Of a DNA stretch of 64,000 bases, positions 61,128 to 64,000 are shown piece after piece (positions within the stretch are counted from its first letter, which is position 1; each line of letters opens with the position of its first letter). The translations under genes were made by a program, and so were the position numbers. This stretch comes from Staphylococcus muscae. Its GTDB lineage: Bacteria > Bacillota > Bacilli > Staphylococcales > Staphylococcaceae. Below the pieces are notes generated by a model, which worked only from the letters and a program-made list of their open reading frames with translations, had not been told where the DNA came from and made no database searches. The stretch is taken from assembly GCF_003019275.1 (NCBI RefSeq), contig NZ_CP027848.1, positions 1,116,001-1,180,000 of the forward strand, given 5' to 3'.

Positions 61128-61815
61128 ATTTCATCTTCTTATCTTCTACTGGCCACATTTCTTGACGTTCTGCCATATCCCAAAACATATACTCATAATA
61201 ACTTGTTCGCACAACGATATCTTCTAACGCTTGCAATTCCGCTTCACTTTTACCTTCAGCAATATGATCCATCATCTTGATTAATTCATCAGAGAGTTCA
61301 GTAAATGCATCGTCACTATACGTTTGAATCCATTCTCCATAAAATGGGTGTTCGGATGCGCCTTCCCTCTGATTCAACGCACGACCAATATAGTTGTAAC
61401 TCCAAGTACACGTAAGCACCGCTGCGATTACATGTGCAATATCACCACGTTGCGCATGGTCTAACATATAGCTTGTATAACCTGTTGTCGTACTGGCAGG
61501 TGCTGTTTCTTCTAATTGTTGTTCAGAAATACCAAATTTTGCAGCGTAATTTCTATGTAATTGCATTTCAGTATGTAACGTTTCATGAACGAGTGTACCG
61601 AATAATGTCATTGTTTTTAAGTCTCGTGCTTTTGTAACACCTAAAGCAAACAGACGTGTGTAATCAATAAGATATACATAGTCTTGTTTTAACCAGTGCT
61701 TAAACTTTTCTTTATCCAGCGTTCCATCGCCAATTCCTTTTACGAATGGATGTTCCAAATAACTTTGCCAAATTGGTTCAACGCGGTGAAATAATCTTTC
61801 TGTAAATGTTGTCAT
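61126..61815 (-). CDS. tenA: Aminopyrimidine aminohydrolase / thiaminase II (TenA)
   Basis: 229 residues, all-helical TenA fold. Active-site regions: WLKQDYVYLIDYTRLFALGV (Asp and Tyr, ~residues 42-61), VHETLHTEMQLHRNYAAKFG (~80-99), CTWSYNYIGRALNQ (catalytic Cys, ~137) and TSYYEYMFWDMA (Glu, ~206). It recovers the pyrimidine part of damaged thiamin. It is not beside thiDME, and no TPP riboswitch is seen upstream. ATG 61815 has AAGGGG; the in-frame TTG 61824 overlaps that site. Confidence 0.9.
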   Translation of the reverse strand: MTTFTERLFHRVEPIWQSYLEHPFVKGIGDGTLDKEKFKHWLKQDYVYLIDYTRLFALGVTKARDLKTMTLFGTLVHETLHTEMQLHRNYAAKFGISEQQLEETAPASTTTGYTSYMLDHAQRGDIAHVIAAVLTCTWSYNYIGRALNQREGASEHPFYGEWIQTYSDDAFTELSDELIKMMDHIAEGKSEAELQALEDIVVRTSYYEYMFWDMAERQEMWPVEDKKMK

Positions 61816-61922
61816 AGTTTTCAACCCCTTTTCATCTAGTCAATGTCAACATCTCAAAAGTCATTATAAAATGCAAGCAGAAACTGAAAAATGATTGTAA
61901 GAAAAAATCGTCACTACGACTT

Positions 61923-63314
61923 TTAATATGCTTCGTAGTTGACGATTTTAAAGTTTTGGTCATGCTCTCCATCTTGTAACAAATAATGTGAACGGACAGC
62001 ATCACCTTGTTTCGTTTCTGCTTCTACAATCACTGAATAAAAACCTTTAGATTTATTAATATACGTCACTTTTGGATTTTGAAGAGGCTTCTGTTTTGAT
62101 AGATTTGCCGTCATTGATTTATAAAAATAAGTATCTTCTAGCACATAGGGTTTAAGATCAGCAATGCGGTTGTTTTGACTCGCTTTATTGCGTGCAGATA
62201 TATATTTTTTGATAAAATCATTCACTTTTTCTTTCATATCTTTTTCTTGCTCTTTTTTGTATTTTTCAATTGCTTGGCCATCAAATTCAACCGTGACTTC
62301 ATTTGTATCTTTAACATCTTTCTCTGCAATTGTTTGAGATGATGCTTTAAATTTTTTCCCTTGTATTTCACCTTGAGCAGTGACTTTCATTGCTTTGTTC
62401 AATGGGAATGGTCCATACGTGCCATCCTTAGACACATTTAAAGTTTCTCCATTAATCACTACTTTTCGTGTACCTTCATCTAATGCATCCCCATTTTTCA
62501 AATGTACCTTCACTCGTGCTTCTTCAAAGTCTTCAGCGGCATTGACTGTATCATGATCACTAGAACCAGTATTAAACTTTAGCTTACCTTTATATGTACC
62601 ACGTGATGTTGTTTTTGTTGCATCCAGCACATAGTCACCGGGAATGTAGCGTCCAATTTCAACCACTTCTTTTCCTTTGCCCATCACTTTCTTGTTATTG
62701 CCATTAGCAGAAAACTCATACGTTGCTTCTGTATCTGATTTTAACACTGCTTTTTTCATCGGTGCTTGAAAGCTTAAATTATCAAAAATTAAATAACGGC
62801 GCCCATTTTTACTGATGTGTAAGACATCTTGATTTTTATCGGTCTTAACAGTATAGGATACAGGAGAATCTTCATCAAATTGTTCTACATGTTGTAGTAC
62901 TTCCTTCTCAAAAGATTTGATGCCCATTTCATCTTTAATGTAAGCAATATATCGTTCTGCTTCTTGACGTCCAACTTTGTTTTGTTTCGTACTGATCAAG
63001 TTTGAGACTTTCGCCGTGTCATTGTTATCTACTGCATTTACTAAAATTTTAGCTTGTGCTTCTGGAGAATTAAAATTTCGTAACAGTAAAAATAAGATTA
63101 ATAATAAAAACGTAATAAATCCTATAATAATGAACGGAATCCATTTTCTTATAGACTTTGTACCTTTTTCTGACGACTTATCTTTTTCTGTTTTCGGTGT
63201 CTTAGAACGTTTATTTTTAGATGGTGGATCCACAGCAAAATGTACTTGTAGTCGACACTGCTGGCATACTTGTTGTTTATTCAGTTGTTTGTGACAATAA
63301 GGACATTGCTTCAT
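61923..63314 (-). CDS. tcaA: TcaA, zinc-ribbon membrane protein linked to glycopeptide response
   Basis: 463 residues, as in S. aureus TcaA (~460). The N-terminal zinc ribbon is CPYCHKQLNKQQVCQQC (~residues 3-19), then one membrane helix (WIPFIIIGFITFLLLILFLL), then the conserved RNFNSPEAQAKILVNAVDNN (~75-94) and extracellular domains with DGTYGPFPLNKAMKVTAQG repeats. TcaA affects teicoplanin susceptibility and survival in serum in S. aureus; its biochemical role is less clear. It follows tcaR on the same strand; tcaB, expected next in S. aureus, is missing and tenA lies there instead. Confidence 0.9.
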   Translation of the reverse strand: MKQCPYCHKQLNKQQVCQQCRLQVHFAVDPPSKNKRSKTPKTEKDKSSEKGTKSIRKWIPFIIIGFITFLLLILFLLLRNFNSPEAQAKILVNAVDNNDTAKVSNLISTKQNKVGRQEAERYIAYIKDEMGIKSFEKEVLQHVEQFDEDSPVSYTVKTDKNQDVLHISKNGRRYLIFDNLSFQAPMKKAVLKSDTEATYEFSANGNNKKVMGKGKEVVEIGRYIPGDYVLDATKTTSRGTYKGKLKFNTGSSDHDTVNAAEDFEEARVKVHLKNGDALDEGTRKVVINGETLNVSKDGTYGPFPLNKAMKVTAQGEIQGKKFKASSQTIAEKDVKDTNEVTVEFDGQAIEKYKKEQEKDMKEKVNDFIKKYISARNKASQNNRIADLKPYVLEDTYFYKSMTANLSKQKPLQNPKVTYINKSKGFYSVIVEAETKQGDAVRSHYLLQDGEHDQNFKIVNYEAY

Positions 63315-63422
63315 AGTTCCATCTCCATTTTTATCGTAGTCAAACACATATCGCATCGTCATGAATGCTAAAGATAACATCTCACCCTAAGACTTGCCAA
63401 CCAAAACAAAATAAAAACCGCT

Positions 63423-63908
63423 TTACTCTGGGTGATTGGAGGTTGCACTCTTCCGTACAAGTCCTTTCAAACGTGTATCAATTTTCTCTAAAACTGCACG
63501 TGTCTCTTCTATTTCATCTTGTGGGATATCTGATAAAACTTCTGTCGCTAACTCTGTTATAAGGTTTCGAGAGTCATGCACGAAGTCCATCCCATATTCA
63601 GTCAACTCTACATATTTTAATCGTCGATCTGCATCATCATTCGTATATGCAAACTGTACAAGCTCTAATTCTAGAAGCTTTTTGACACGTCTGCTGACTG
63701 CTGCTTTGTTAACCCCTTGTCGTATCGTAATCTCTGTCAGTGTTAATGCCTTTTCATGTGACAACATCAATAAGACACTTGACTGTTCATTTGATATAGC
63801 GTATTGCTCACGTAAATCTTTTAACACACCTGCTGTCAAGGCGTTCATATTCGTCATGAATTCCCCCATAAAACGAATATGTTGATTCATAATGTCATGA
63901 TTTGACAT
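63423..63908 (-). CDS. tcaR: MarR-family regulator TcaR
   Basis: 161 residues. The MarR winged helix is visible: LTLTEITIRQGVNKAAVSRR, VKKLLELELVQFAYTNDDAD and RRLKYVELTEYGMDFVHDS (~residues 54-115). The N-terminus HIRFMGEFMTNMNAL and the position 108 bases before tcaA identify it as TcaR, which in S. aureus represses ica and spa-related genes and affects teicoplanin resistance. Start ATG 63908 has GGAGTG nine bases before it. Confidence 0.87.
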   Translation of the reverse strand: MSNHDIMNQHIRFMGEFMTNMNALTAGVLKDLREQYAISNEQSSVLLMLSHEKALTLTEITIRQGVNKAAVSRRVKKLLELELVQFAYTNDDADRRLKYVELTEYGMDFVHDSRNLITELATEVLSDIPQDEIEETRAVLEKIDTRLKGLVRKSATSNHPE

Positions 63909-64000
63909 GGCTTGCACTCCTCTGTTTTTCAATCCCATAACGCATTACCTTCATCAATCATTTCTTAATAAAGAAACTGTAAATCCCTATCAATATACCA

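Noticed and set aside
61825-61922. Searched for a TPP riboswitch near tenA
   Set aside because: No CTGAGA..ACCC-type conserved segments are present.
1-64000. CRISPR array, tRNA, rRNA, insertion sequence, prophage
   Set aside because: No spaced direct-repeat array, cloverleaf, rRNA-like or transposase/integrase sequence was seen on either strand.

Overview
The window is low-GC Firmicute DNA and reads as a Staphylococcus chromosome. Many proteins match well-known S. aureus products: NanA, FhuD2, a SarR-like regulator, the formate dehydrogenase/DUF1641 pair, LcpC, SuhB, the hut genes, GltS, and TcaA/TcaR. Gene order also resembles the S. aureus stretch from fhuD2 to tcaR, with different genes interspersed. 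I cannot fix the species; a coagulase-variable animal-associated lineage is a guess. I see no rRNA, tRNA, CRISPR array, transposase or prophage. This is ordinary, densely packed metabolic chromosome.

Layout: 1-3.3 kb holds sialic acid use (GntR-type regulator, nanA, nanT). 3.3-13.3 kb holds siderophore uptake (fhuD2 behind a Fur box), an acyl-CoA dehydrogenase, a SarA-family regulator, a flavin monooxygenase operon behind a perfect 25-bp palindrome, and three nucleotide-dependent oxidoreductases. 13.3-22.4 kb holds a cell-wall glucosaminidase, the formate dehydrogenase pair, lcpC, suhB, a WYL-type regulator and a small RNA that I identify as RsaI. 22.4-34.4 kb is mostly transport and small membrane proteins: an amino acid permease, a formate/nitrite channel under a Rex box, a bile acid symporter-type carrier, NhaC, an M20 amidohydrolase and a SulP-type permease. 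34.4-40.8 kb is histidine degradation (yjiH-hutU-hutI, a divergent LysR regulator, hutG), with no hutH in the window. 41-50 kb holds a CAAX-protease-like membrane protein with a repetitive tail, rpiA, galM, a NatAB-like ABC exporter, an XRE/membrane-protein operon and a 3-methyladenine glycosylase. 50-64 kb holds a PadR/DUF1700/DUF4097 operon, an orphan GH2-like sugar-binding protein with an AraC regulator, gltS, a CobW-type GTPase under a Zur-like box, an LDH-family enzyme, a PTS IIC-like protein, an esterase-like protein with altered catalytic residues, tenA, tcaA and tcaR.

The common theme is carbon and redox control. Likely CcpA (cre) sites lie at nanA, nanT, fdh and RsaI. A Rex box overlaps the promoter of the formate/nitrite channel, and Fur and Zur boxes mark metal uptake. 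Formate therefore has an oxidising enzyme (14.5-17.9 kb) and a channel (24.3 kb) under two different metabolic sensors.

The least expected structure is a degenerate dispersed intergenic element of about 180 bp. There are two near-full copies (about 28.0 and 58.9 kb, in opposite orientation) and at least five partial copies, one of which runs into the 3' end of a gene.
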